A program made the position numbers and the translations under genes. Positions 26,606-33,969 of a stretch of DNA of 48,754 nucleotides are shown piece by piece; the stretch's first letter is position 1, and every line of letters starts with the position of its first letter. Source of the stretch: Microbacteriaceae bacterium PS02067 (GTDB taxonomy: Bacteria; Actinomycetota; Actinomycetes; Actinomycetales; Microbacteriaceae); the NCBI GenBank assembly GCA_029960085.1, contig JASCPG010000017.1:1-48754 (forward strand), given 5' to 3'. The notes beneath the pieces were generated by a model. The model was given only the letters and a program-made list of their open reading frames with translations. It ran no database searches and had not been told where the DNA came from.

Positions 26606-27799
26606 CTAGCGGGAGGCGAGCTTCGCGTGGACGATGCGGGTGGCGGCGGCATCCACGATCTTGGCGAACGCAGGGTCGGACTGCGCCTTCGCGAGCACGG
26701 CGTCGTACATCGGCGCGAACACCGTCGGGTCGGCGGAGACGAGCACCAGATCGACCCCAGCGGAGAGTGCGAGGATCGCGCGATCGGCGGGCGCCCAGGG
26801 CTTCGCGGCAGCGGCGGCAGACAGGTCATCGCTCATGATGACGCCGTCCGGCCCGATCTCACGGCGGGCGAGCGCGACGACGGTGGGCGAGAAGACGGCC
26901 GGGGCAGAGGCGTCGATGTTCTGGTAGAACGCCGTCGAGACCATGATCGCCGACGGCCCCGCCCCGGTCAGCGCGCCGTAGATCGTGACGTCGGGGCTCT
27001 GCGGCGTGACCGTCGTGTCGACGACGTTCGCCGTGGTGTCGGTGTTCGCCGTGACGTGTCCGAGGCCCGGGAAATGCTTGAAGACGGGGAGGATGCCAGC
27101 GCCGCGCATCCCCGCGGCGAACGCGCCGGCCTTCGCCTGCACGGTCGGACCGTCGTAGCCGTACTGGCGCCCCAGGGCACCGATCGGCGGGTTGTCGAAG
27201 CGGGTCGCCTGGCTCGTGACGATGTCGGCGACGGGGGCGAGGTTCATGTCCACGCCGGCGGCGGCGAGCTCGGACCCCCACTGGCCCGCCTGCGCGCGCA
27301 ACTGGTCGTCGGGGAGGTCGGCCTGGCGGATGGCGTACGGCATGTCGCTGAACCCCGGCCCGCGCAGCACCTGGACTTCGCCGCCCTCCTGATCGGTCGC
27401 GACCCACAGCCGCACACCCCCGGTCGGGCCCGCGCCGTCGGGCACCGGGGATGCCGGAGCGAGCGAGGTGAACTGCGCGACGACGGATGCCACGGCGGCC
27501 GTGCCCGCCGTGGTCCGGCCGTGCAGGAAGATGCTGCCGGCGTGTCGGTCGGTGATGGCGGCGAGCGTCGCGGGCGTCGCGCTGCTGACATCCGTGCCCA
27601 CCATGAACAGTTGCCCGACCCGCTGCTCGAGGCTGAGCGCGGCGACCGGATCGGTCGGCGTGGGCGTCGGGGTCGGGCTCGGCGTGGGCGTCGCGCTCCC
27701 GGTGGTCGCGCTCGGGGTGGGGGCGGGCGGCGATGCGGCGCACCCCGTCGCGGTGAGGACCGCGGCGATCAGGAAGGCGAGCGTGGTGCGTCGGCGCAT
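26606..27799 (-). CDS. GH3 family lipoprotein (LpqI-like beta-N-acetylhexosaminidase fold)
   Basis: The ATG giving MRRRTTLAFLIAAVLTATGC was chosen (397 residues); an ATG three codons upstream is equally possible. The signal peptide ends in a lipobox-like LTATGC, followed by a Pro/Thr-rich spacer, so the protein is probably lipid-anchored outside the membrane. GH3 motifs are LWVATDQEGGEVQVL, AGVDMNLAPVADI, FKHFPGLGHVTANTDTT and GVIMSDDLSAAAA with the nucleophile Asp. The NagZ loop normally has KHFPGHG and a D-S-H dyad; here the loop reads GLG and D-T-T, so NagZ-type acid/base chemistry is doubtful. Mycobacterial LpqI is the closest well-known relative. A role in muropeptide turnover is plausible. 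The stop codon touches the IS right end. Confidence 0.88.
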   Translation of the reverse strand: MRRRTTLAFLIAAVLTATGCAASPPAPTPSATTGSATPTPSPTPTPTPTDPVAALSLEQRVGQLFMVGTDVSSATPATLAAITDRHAGSIFLHGRTTAGTAAVASVVAQFTSLAPASPVPDGAGPTGGVRLWVATDQEGGEVQVLRGPGFSDMPYAIRQADLPDDQLRAQAGQWGSELAAAGVDMNLAPVADIVTSQATRFDNPPIGALGRQYGYDGPTVQAKAGAFAAGMRGAGILPVFKHFPGLGHVTANTDTTANVVDTTVTPQSPDVTIYGALTGAGPSAIMVSTAFYQNIDASAPAVFSPTVVALARREIGPDGVIMSDDLSAAAAAKPWAPADRAILALSAGVDLVLVSADPTVFAPMYDAVLAKAQSDPAFAKIVDAAATRIVHAKLASR

Positions 27800-27833
27800 G
27801 GCACCCATCGTCGCGGACGGCGCCGCCCGGTGC

Positions 27834-27850
27834 CACCCCGAATCGGGGTG
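27834..27850. promoter_or_regulatory. Palindrome upstream of GH3 lipoprotein gene
   Basis: CACCCCGAATCGGGGTG has perfect 8-bp arms around one base, 35 bp upstream of the GH3 start. It could be an operator or a 5' UTR hairpin. Confidence 0.45.
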
Positions 27851-27911
27851 TGGGCGGTCGGGTGGCGGCCAGCCCACGGCAGCCACCGGAGCCGAGTGGC
27901 GGCTCGATCCT

Positions 27912-27987
27912 GTCGCGAGAGCAGGGGCGACTGCGCCATCTCGAGCGGTCGGCCCCTGCCCGAGTCGATCGGCCCTGCTTTCGCGAC
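27912..27987. repeat. Intergenic hairpin repeat, copy 1
   Basis: Outer arms GTCGCGAGAGCAGGG and CCCTGCTTTCGCGAC pair with one mismatch over 15 bp, 76 bp end to end, with an inner perfect pair GCAGGGGC/GCCCCTGC that could form an alternative stem. The right arm, preceded by CGATCGG, recurs in copy 2. Confidence 0.7.
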
Positions 27988-28107
27988 GGCTCGGCCCGGT
28001 GATCGATTCGGACGGCACATGGTGACAACCGGCAGCCCAGCTTCTCGTCCGATCGCCGCGCGCGGCGATGCCGACCAGGGGTCGCCGCCGTCGGCAGCCA
28101 CGAGTGT

Positions 28108-28179
28108 CGCGGAAGCAGGCCCAACCGTCCCAGAGAGTGCCACCAGCCCCGCGCCAGCCCGATCGGCCCTGCTTCCGCG
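28108..28179. repeat. Intergenic hairpin repeat, copy 2
   Basis: Arms CGCGGAAGCAGG and CCTGCTTCCGCG are a perfect 12-bp inverted repeat, 72 bp end to end. CGATCGGCCCTGCTTCCGCG at 28160-28179 matches 27966-27985 of copy 1 at 19 of 20 bases, so the two are members of one repeat family. Confidence 0.7.
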
Positions 28180-28344
28180 GCAACACCGCCCACGACCGCG
28201 TCGATGAGGACGGCTCACGCGGATGCCGCTCGGCTCCGCCTGGCGCCAGACGCGGATGCCGAGGGCGCCCGAAGCCGCACTCACCTGGCGGAACACGCCC
28301 GCGCGCGCTTACGTTGAAGAGAACGCCCGAGAACAGGAGCCGCC

Positions 28345-28722
28345 ATGACTAACGACATCGACGTCACCCGCAACGATGGCAAGAGCCGCTACGACATCAC
28401 GGTGGACGGCGTCCTCGCCGGTTTCACCGAGTTCTTCCACGACGGCGGTCCGGGCCGCCTCATCTTCCCGCACACCGAGATCGACCCCGCGTTCGGCGGC
28501 CGCGGACTCGGCACCACACTCGTCGCGCGGGCGATGGCTGACGTCGCCGAACGCGGCGAGATCGTCATCCCCGTCTGCCCCTTCGTCGTGAAGTACCTCA
28601 AGGAGCACGACGTCCCGGGGCTCACGGTCGAGTGGCGGCCGGGCGACCGCGAGGTCGGCGAGGCCGCACCGACCGACGAGCCGACGCCCGGCGACGAGGG
28701 CGTCGGGAACTGGCGCGGATGA
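28345..28722 (+). CDS. GNAT-like N-acetyltransferase (YjdJ/COG2388 type)
   Basis: The ATG follows ACAGGAG at good spacing. The 125-residue protein has the short GNAT fold: LAGFTEFFHDGGPGRLIFPH, then TEIDPAFGGRGLGTTLVARA (acetyl-CoA binding, G-x-G-x-G-like) and a C-terminal strand with IPVCPFVVKYLKEH. This compact class is thought to acetylate small molecules or proteins; the substrate is unknown. The last 25 residues are acidic and Gly/Pro-rich. Its stop overlaps the start of the pirin gene (ATGA), so the two are coupled. Confidence 0.88.
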   Translation: MTNDIDVTRNDGKSRYDITVDGVLAGFTEFFHDGGPGRLIFPHTEIDPAFGGRGLGTTLVARAMADVAERGEIVIPVCPFVVKYLKEHDVPGLTVEWRPGDREVGEAAPTDEPTPGDEGVGNWRG

Positions 28723-29696
28723 CCCGCCTGGATGCCGGCGGCATCGACACCGAGAGCCCCGCCGACTGCGACGGGCCGCGCGCCCTGCTGCTGGAGGCGC
28801 GCGAGGTGCCGCTCGGCGGCGTGCGCGGCATGGCCGTACACCGGAGCCTCCCACAGCGCCCGCTGCCGATGGTCGGGGCGTGGTGCCTCCTCGACCGGTT
28901 CGGTCCGCAGACCGCCCGAATGCGCGTGGAGCCGCACCCGCACATCGGACTGCAGACGGTCACCTGGCCCTTTGTCGGCGAGGTGCGCCACCGCGATGTG
29001 CTCGGCAGCGACGTGGTCGTCCGTCGCGGCGCGCTGAACCTCATGACCAGCGGAGCCGGCATCGCACACTCGGAGTACTCGCTCGGTGACGACGCCGTGC
29101 CCCTCGATGCGCTGCAGCTCTGGGTCGCGCTCCCCGAATCGCGTCGGCACGGCGACGCCGCGTTCGAACGGCATGAGAACCTTCCGGTCATCGAGCTCGG
29201 CGGCGGCGCGGCTGCGACGGTGGCCGTCGGCTCCTTCGCCGGAGCGACCTCACCCGCGACGATGTACACGCCGATCGCCGGCGTCGAGGTGCATATTCCC
29301 ACCGGGGCATCCGTCGTTCTGCCGCTCGATCCCGCGTGGGAGTACGCGCTCGTCGGCGTCGACGGGGCGCCGGAGGTGATGACGGATGCCGAGGCATCCA
29401 CCATCCTCGATGACCAGAGCCTGCTGTATCTCGGCATCCGCCGGAGCGGGATCGAGATACATGCCGATCGCGACACGACCCTGTTCGTGCTCGGTGGGGA
29501 GCCCTTCGAGTCGGACATCGTCATGTGGTGGAACTTCGTCGGGCGCACGCACGAGGAGATCGTCGCTGCGCGGGATGCCTGGGAGGACCCGGCCGCCGCA
29601 CGCGCCCGCTTCGGCCATGTGACGGGCCACGACGACGAGCGCATCCCCGCGCCGCCGCTGCCCGCGGTGCGCCTCACACAGCGGCGCCGCCGCTGA
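28719..29696 (+). CDS. Pirin family protein
   Basis: The 325-residue protein starts at an ATG overlapping the GNAT stop. It has the two-cupin pirin architecture. The metal site of the N-terminal cupin is visible as VEPHPHIGLQTVTW (two His), with Glu in VTWPFVGEVRHRD and His in GIAHSEYS near residue 110. Typical pirin phrases are MTSGAGIAHSEYS and LQLWVALPE. The C-terminal cupin is degenerate, as usual. Pirins are iron proteins; some oxidise quercetin and others bind regulators. The natural substrate here is not known. A hairpin (29700-29716) follows the stop. Confidence 0.92.
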   Translation: MTRLDAGGIDTESPADCDGPRALLLEAREVPLGGVRGMAVHRSLPQRPLPMVGAWCLLDRFGPQTARMRVEPHPHIGLQTVTWPFVGEVRHRDVLGSDVVVRRGALNLMTSGAGIAHSEYSLGDDAVPLDALQLWVALPESRRHGDAAFERHENLPVIELGGGAAATVAVGSFAGATSPATMYTPIAGVEVHIPTGASVVLPLDPAWEYALVGVDGAPEVMTDAEASTILDDQSLLYLGIRRSGIEIHADRDTTLFVLGGEPFESDIVMWWNFVGRTHEEIVAARDAWEDPAAARARFGHVTGHDDERIPAPPLPAVRLTQRRRR

Positions 29697-29699
29697 TCA

Positions 29700-29716
29700 G
29701 CCGGGTTCGTCCCGGC
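29700..29716 (+). terminator. Hairpin after the pirin gene
   Basis: GCCGGGTTCGTCCCGGC, 6-bp perfect arms and a 5-base loop, begins 4 bp after the pirin stop. No T run follows, so termination is possible but not certain. Confidence 0.5.
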
Positions 29717-29751
29717 GCGGTCAGGTGGTGACGCGCGGGTACGCTGGAGAG

Positions 29752-30309
29752 GTGGCCCGGAACCCGATCCTGTCGACGCGCGTCCTGCTCGTGTGCGCGG
29801 CGATCGGTGTCGCCACGGGCATCCTCGGCGGCATCGCGGGCCTCCTGACTCCCGTGCTCCTGGCGACCCCGCTGGCCGTCGCGTACGGGTTCCTCCTCGG
29901 CGTGCACGTGCTCCCCGGGATTATCGCGCAGGAGGTGCTGCGTCTGCCGCTGGTCGCCCTGCTCTCGCACGTGATGGCGGCGCTCATCTCGAGCGCGTTC
30001 AACCCCGCGTGGGCGGTGCGCTTCATCGGTACGGCGCTGCTGTTCGGGGCGATTCAGGAGGGCGTCGCCGCGCTCACCCGGTACCGCGCCTGGGGGCCCT
30101 GGCGCTTCTTCATCTCCGCCGTCATCATCGGCGCGATCGTCGCCGTCGCGGTGTTCTTCGTGGCCCATCTGTCGTCGCTGCCTCCCGTGGCACAGATCGC
30201 GTACCTCGCTTTGTCGGTCCTCGGGCCCGTCGCCTGGACCGCAGTCGGCCTCGGCATCGGGTCGTCGCTGCGACGCGCGGGCGTGGCGCGGCAGTCGGTC
30301 CCGCGGTAG
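29752..30309 (+). CDS. ECF transporter S component (YkoE-like), first copy
   Basis: The GTG giving (M)ARNPILSTRVLLVCAAIG was chosen; TACGCT at 29740-29745 could be a -10 box, which would make the transcript leaderless. Another GTG nine codons upstream is possible. The ~185-residue protein has about six hydrophobic helices and resembles the YkoE type of substrate-binding S component. It shares LLVCAAIGVATGIL with the second S component at 33969 (LLTCAAIGVATGLL), so the two are paralogues. YkoE proteins are linked to thiamin or HMP uptake, but the neighbouring DtxR-like box and siderophore-interacting protein suggest an iron-related ligand for this system. S components capture substrate in the membrane and dock on the shared EcfT/ATPase module. 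Confidence 0.78.
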   Translation: MARNPILSTRVLLVCAAIGVATGILGGIAGLLTPVLLATPLAVAYGFLLGVHVLPGIIAQEVLRLPLVALLSHVMAALISSAFNPAWAVRFIGTALLFGAIQEGVAALTRYRAWGPWRFFISAVIIGAIVAVAVFFVAHLSSLPPVAQIAYLALSVLGPVAWTAVGLGIGSSLRRAGVARQSVPR

Positions 30310-30331
30310 GGCGTCCGGTCGGGATTGTCCT

Positions 30332-30350
30332 GAAGGTTAGGCTCGCCTAA
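30332..30350 (+). promoter_or_regulatory. DtxR/IdeR-type iron box before the ECF ATPase gene
   Basis: GAAGGTTAGGCTCGCCTAA matches the 19-bp DtxR/IdeR consensus TTAGGTTAGGCTAACCTAA at 15 positions. The core TTAGGCTCGCCTAA (30337-30350) is a perfect palindrome. It lies 40 bp before the ATPase start, the place expected for iron-dependent repression. Confidence 0.75.
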
Positions 30351-30389
30351 GCTGAGAGGACCTGCTCTGCCGACCCGCTGGGATGACCC

Positions 30390-32264
30390 GTGACCTCTGC
30401 CGTCTCCGGAGCGGCCGCGGGCGACCCCGTCGGGCCGCGTCCGCCGCTCGTGAGCGTGCGCGGACTCGGCATCCGTCACGACGGTGCGACGACCTGGTCG
30501 CCCGCCGACGCGAGCTTCGACATCGCCGCCGGCGAGGTGGTGCTCCTGCTCGGACCGAGCGGCGCCGGCAAGTCGACGCTCGCGCTCGCGCTCGATGGGC
30601 TGATCCCCCACGCGGTGCCCGCGGCGCTCGAGGGGAGCATCGTGGTCGACGGTCTCGACACTCGGGAGTCCCTGGTCGCGGAGCTCAGCACGCGGGTCGC
30701 GATGGTCTTCCAGGATCCCGACGCACAGCTGGTCACGGGGACACTGCTCGACGAGGTGGCGTTCGGTCCGGAGAACCTCCGGATGCCTGTCGACGACGTC
30801 CTCGCCCGCGCCGAGGATTCCCTGCGCCGGGTCGGCCTCTGGGAACGGCGGGGCGAGAACCCGGATCGGCTGAGCGGTGGCGGCCGGCAGCGGCTTGCGA
30901 TCGCGTGCGCGCTCGCGATGGGTTCACCGCTGCTCGTGCTCGACGAGCCGACGGCGAACCTCGACCCGCAGGGCATCGAGGAGGTGTACGCCGCGCTCGG
31001 CGAACTGGTCGCGGCGGGAGATCGGGCGATCCTGCTCGTGGAGCACAATCTGGATGCCGCCGCGCGCCTCACCGACCGGGTGGTCGTCCTGGATCAGGCC
31101 GGGCGGACCGTCGCCGACGGCACCGCCGACGAGGTGCTGCGCGGTCGGGCGGACGAGTTGCACGAGATGGGCGTGTGGCTCCCCGTCGCGACGCTCGCCG
31201 CGATGCGGCTGCGCTCCGCCGGCTGGGCGCTCGACCCGCTCCCCCTCGACCCCGACGAGCTGCGTGTCGCCCTGGATGCCGCCACGTCTCCGGCACCCGC
31301 AACCGCCGTCCCGAACTCCTCCACTTCTCTCGCCGAGACGGGGGTATCGCCCGAATCCGGGACCGACGCGACATATCGGAGGAGTTCGGGTCGGGCGACG
31401 GGAGATGCGGCGCCCCTCATCCGTGTGCGGGGGCTGCGCACGCGACGCGGACGGGCCGAAATCCTGCACGGCATCGACCTCGACGTGCGCGCGGGCGAGT
31501 TCGTCGCGATCGTCGGGGCGAACGGTGCGGGCAAGACGACGCTCCTGCAGTCGATCGCCGGGGTCGTGCCGGTCCCCCGCAGGCAGGTCACCGTCAACGG
31601 GGTCGACGTCTCGCGCATCGACCTGCGCTCGCTGTCGCGCCGCATCGGGTTCGTCTTCCAGAACCCCGAGCACCAGTTCATCGCCCCCACCGTGCACGAC
31701 GAGCTCGCCCACGGGCTGCGCCTGCAGCACCTTCCCGAGGCGGAGGTCGAGCAGCGCGTGCACGACGTGCTGCGCCGGTTCGGACTCGAGGACAAGGCCG
31801 ATGTGCACCCGTTCCTCCTGTCCGGCGGGCAGAAGCGGCGACTGTCGGTCGGGACGGCTCTCGTCGCCGGTGCCCCCGTGCTCGCCCTCGACGAGCCCAC
31901 GTTCGGGCAGGACCGCGCGCGGGCGGACGAGCTGCTGGGCCTCCTCCAGGGCCTCAACCGCGACGGCACAACGGTGCTCGTCGTCACGCACGACATGCAG
32001 CTGGTCACCGAGTACGCGACCCGCACGATCGTCATCGGCGACGGCAGGGTCCTCGCGGATGCCCCGACGGCCGAGGTCTTCTCGGACGAAACCCTGATCC
32101 GCTCGGCCGGACTGCGCCTGCCGCCGCTGCGACGGGCCTTCGCGGGTCTCGAGCGCCACCCGGAGCTTGCGGGCATCACGCGCCTCGCCGACGTCCCGTA
32201 CGGCTCGGGCTTCGACCCGGCACCGGCCTCAGCCACCCCCACCGAACCCACGGCCGCCCGATGA
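30390..32264 (+). CDS. Fused ECF-type ABC ATPase (two ATPase domains)
   Basis: The GTG giving (M)TSAVSGAAAGDPVGP starts a 624-residue protein with two complete ABC domains, equivalent to EcfA1 and EcfA2 joined in one chain. Domain 1 has Walker A GPSGAGKSTLALAL near residue 55, signature LSGGGRQR and Walker B LLVLDEPTANLDPQG. Domain 2 has Walker A GANGAGKTTLLQSI near residue 375, signature LSGGQKRR and LALDEPTFGQDRAR. Residues ~307-333, in the linker between the domains, are an in-frame palindromic element (31310-31390). The protein drives import through EcfT and the S components. Its stop overlaps the ecfT start (ATGA). An iron box lies just upstream. Confidence 0.93.
   Translation: MTSAVSGAAAGDPVGPRPPLVSVRGLGIRHDGATTWSPADASFDIAAGEVVLLLGPSGAGKSTLALALDGLIPHAVPAALEGSIVVDGLDTRESLVAELSTRVAMVFQDPDAQLVTGTLLDEVAFGPENLRMPVDDVLARAEDSLRRVGLWERRGENPDRLSGGGRQRLAIACALAMGSPLLVLDEPTANLDPQGIEEVYAALGELVAAGDRAILLVEHNLDAAARLTDRVVVLDQAGRTVADGTADEVLRGRADELHEMGVWLPVATLAAMRLRSAGWALDPLPLDPDELRVALDAATSPAPATAVPNSSTSLAETGVSPESGTDATYRRSSGRATGDAAPLIRVRGLRTRRGRAEILHGIDLDVRAGEFVAIVGANGAGKTTLLQSIAGVVPVPRRQVTVNGVDVSRIDLRSLSRRIGFVFQNPEHQFIAPTVHDELAHGLRLQHLPEAEVEQRVHDVLRRFGLEDKADVHPFLLSGGQKRRLSVGTALVAGAPVLALDEPTFGQDRARADELLGLLQGLNRDGTTVLVVTHDMQLVTEYATRTIVIGDGRVLADAPTAEVFSDETLIRSAGLRLPPLRRAFAGLERHPELAGITRLADVPYGSGFDPAPASATPTEPTAAR
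31310..31390 (+). repeat. 81-bp in-frame palindromic element, copy B
   Basis: Arms CCCGAACTCCTCC and GGAGGAGTTCGGG are perfect 13-bp inverted repeats with exactly the same 81-bp length as the other copies. It lies in the linker of the fused ECF ATPase and is read on the plus strand as PNSSTSLAETG...YRRSSG, the same frame as all other copies. The interior is the most diverged. Confidence 0.88.
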
Positions 32265-33070
32265 CCGCCGCAACGATCGACCCGTACGCGACGACCCCCG
32301 CCGGAGGGCGGTTCCTGTTCACGCTGAACCCGCTCGCGAAGTTCGCCGCGCCTCTGCCCCCGATGCTCGTGCTCGTCTTCGTCCGTGATCTCGCGACGCC
32401 GCTCGCGTCCCTCGCGCTCGCGTACATTGTGCTCCTCGCGGGCGCCCGGCTCACGGTCCGCGTCGTGCTGCTCCTCGCTGTCGCGCTCCCCGTCGCCGCC
32501 CTCGTCATCGGGCTCGGAATGTCGCTGTGGGTGGATGCCTCACGCGTCGACACCTCGGTCACCGTCGTGGAGCTCGGCGGGTGGCGGCTGTACGGCGGGG
32601 CGGTGCTGATCGGCATGGCGACGGGCATCCGGCTCGCAGCGATCGTCGCCCTCGCGCTCGTCGCAGGCCTCACGACGAACGGCGCCGACCTCGTGCGCGC
32701 GAGCGTGCAGCAGCTGCGGGTGCCGTACCGCGTCGGCTACACGGCGCTCGCGGCGTTCCGGTTCGTCCCGCGGTTCGGCCACGAACTCGATGTGATCCGT
32801 CAGGCGCACCGCGTGCGCGGGTCGCACGGCGGGCGTGGTCCGTTCGCCGCCCTCGCGCGCTGGTGGGGCTACATCGTGCCGCTGCTCGCGGGGGCGATCC
32901 GGCATGCCGAGCGCGTGGCCCTCGCGATGGATGCCCGCGCCTTCGGCGCCTACCCCGACCGCACGGAGCGGCACCTCGTGCCCTGGCGGCCGCGCGACAC
33001 CACGTTCGTCGTCGCGTTCTGGATCGTGAGCGCCGTGCTCCTCGTCACCTTCTTCCCCTGGACCCTCTGA
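32261..33070 (+). CDS. ECF transporter transmembrane component EcfT
   Basis: The ATG overlaps the stop of the fused ATPase gene (ATGA). The 269-residue protein has about five or six membrane helices. The EcfT coupling motifs are present: AFRFVPRFGHELDVIRQAHRV in the cytoplasmic loop and AMDARAFGAYP with the A-R-x-F-G signature, which contacts the ATPases. EcfT transmits ATP hydrolysis to the S component. With the two S components flanking the set, this is a complete group-II-like or dedicated ECF importer. Confidence 0.92.
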   Translation: MTAATIDPYATTPAGGRFLFTLNPLAKFAAPLPPMLVLVFVRDLATPLASLALAYIVLLAGARLTVRVVLLLAVALPVAALVIGLGMSLWVDASRVDTSVTVVELGGWRLYGGAVLIGMATGIRLAAIVALALVAGLTTNGADLVRASVQQLRVPYRVGYTALAAFRFVPRFGHELDVIRQAHRVRGSHGGRGPFAALARWWGYIVPLLAGAIRHAERVALAMDARAFGAYPDRTERHLVPWRPRDTTFVVAFWIVSAVLLVTFFPWTL

Positions 33071-33094
33071 GCGTCACCGTCGAAATGACCCCCC

Positions 33095-33969
33095 ATGGCC
33101 CGCAACTCCGGCCCCGTGAAGCCCGCCTCGCAGGATCTGCTGCACCTGACGGTGCTGCGCGCCGAACGTCTCACCCCGCACTGGATGCGCATCACGCTCG
33201 GCGGCGGCGACATCGCCCGCTTCACCCCGATGGGCTACGACCAGTGGTTCCGCATCTTCCTGCCGCACACCGGCGCGGGCGGGGATGAGGGGCTCGAGCG
33301 CATCCCGGCGAAGGCGAACAAGATCTTCGGCTACCTGAAATACCTGCGCATCCCCGAGGGCATGCGGCCTGTCATGCGCAACTACACGGTCCGCGCCTAC
33401 GGGCACAGGGCGCGTCGGGCGGCGCCGAGATCGACGTCGACTTCGTCTTGCACGGATCGGGTCCGACGGCGGGCCCCGCGTCGCGATGGGCGGATGCCGC
33501 AGAGCCGGGCGAGTCCGTCGTGATCATCGACGAGGGGGTCGGCTTCAACCCGGCCCGCGGGACGTCGGGCGTCCTCCTCGTCGCCGACGAGACCGGCGCA
33601 CCCGCCGTCGCCGGGGTCTGCGCCTCACTGCCCGCGGACGCGACCGGACTCGTGATCCTCGAGGCGCCGTCGGAGCACGACGTGCTCGAGTTCGCGGCGC
33701 CGTCCGGTGTCGAGGTGCGTTGGATCGTCCGGCCGGATGCCACGAAGCCTGGCACCCTCGCCCTGGCGGCGCTGCAGGAGCTCGCACCACCGGCATCCGA
33801 CACGCATGCGTTCGTCGTCGGCGAGCAGTCGCTGCCGACCGCGGCACGGCGCCACCTCGTCGCGCAGGGACTCCCGAAGGACCAGGTCAGCTTCGTCGGA
33901 TACTGGCGGGTGGGCGCGGCATCCCCCGCGCCGAAGTCCCAGCAGGCGCAGCAGGCGGACGCGCACTGA
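33095..33969 (+). pseudogene. Siderophore-interacting protein gene with one frameshift
   Basis: The ATG giving MARNSGPVKPASQDLLHLTV starts a siderophore-interacting (ferric reductase-like FAD) protein. The FAD-binding part is clear: LTPHWMRITLGGGDIARFTP and the R-x-Y-T motif in MRNYTVRAY. Just after this, near 33401, the sense moves to another frame: AQGASGGAEIDVDFVLHG, then GVGFNPARGTSGVLLVADET, and FVVGEQSLPTAARRHLV with the NAD(P)H-binding region, ending YWRVGAA. One missing base in TAC-GGGC (expected TACCGGGC) explains it. Intact it would be about 291 residues and reduce ferric siderophores in the cytoplasm. Its place between EcfT and the second S component supports an iron role for the importer. 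The shift may be real or a sequencing error. Confidence 0.8.

Larger units (their letters stand above)
27800..28344. other. Non-coding region with hairpin repeats
   Basis: About 545 bp without a credible gene between the divergent GH3 and GNAT genes. Open frames here have atypical Arg/Pro-rich translations. It holds a short palindrome near the GH3 start, two related long hairpins (27912-27987 and 28108-28179), and the direct repeat GATGCCG-type sequence near 28230-28260. It must also contain the promoters of both flanking genes; no clear -35/-10 pair was recognised. Confidence 0.7.

Noticed and set aside
27800..28344. Several 60-500 codon open frames across the GH3 upstream gap
   Set aside because: Their translations are Arg/Pro/Gly-rich, lack domains and ribosome-binding sites, and overlap the hairpin repeats.
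31265..31400. Element copy B considered as a rho-independent terminator inside the ATPase gene
   Set aside because: The frame continues through it without a break, the loop is 55 bp, and identical structures occur in two other genes, so a repeat element explains it better.
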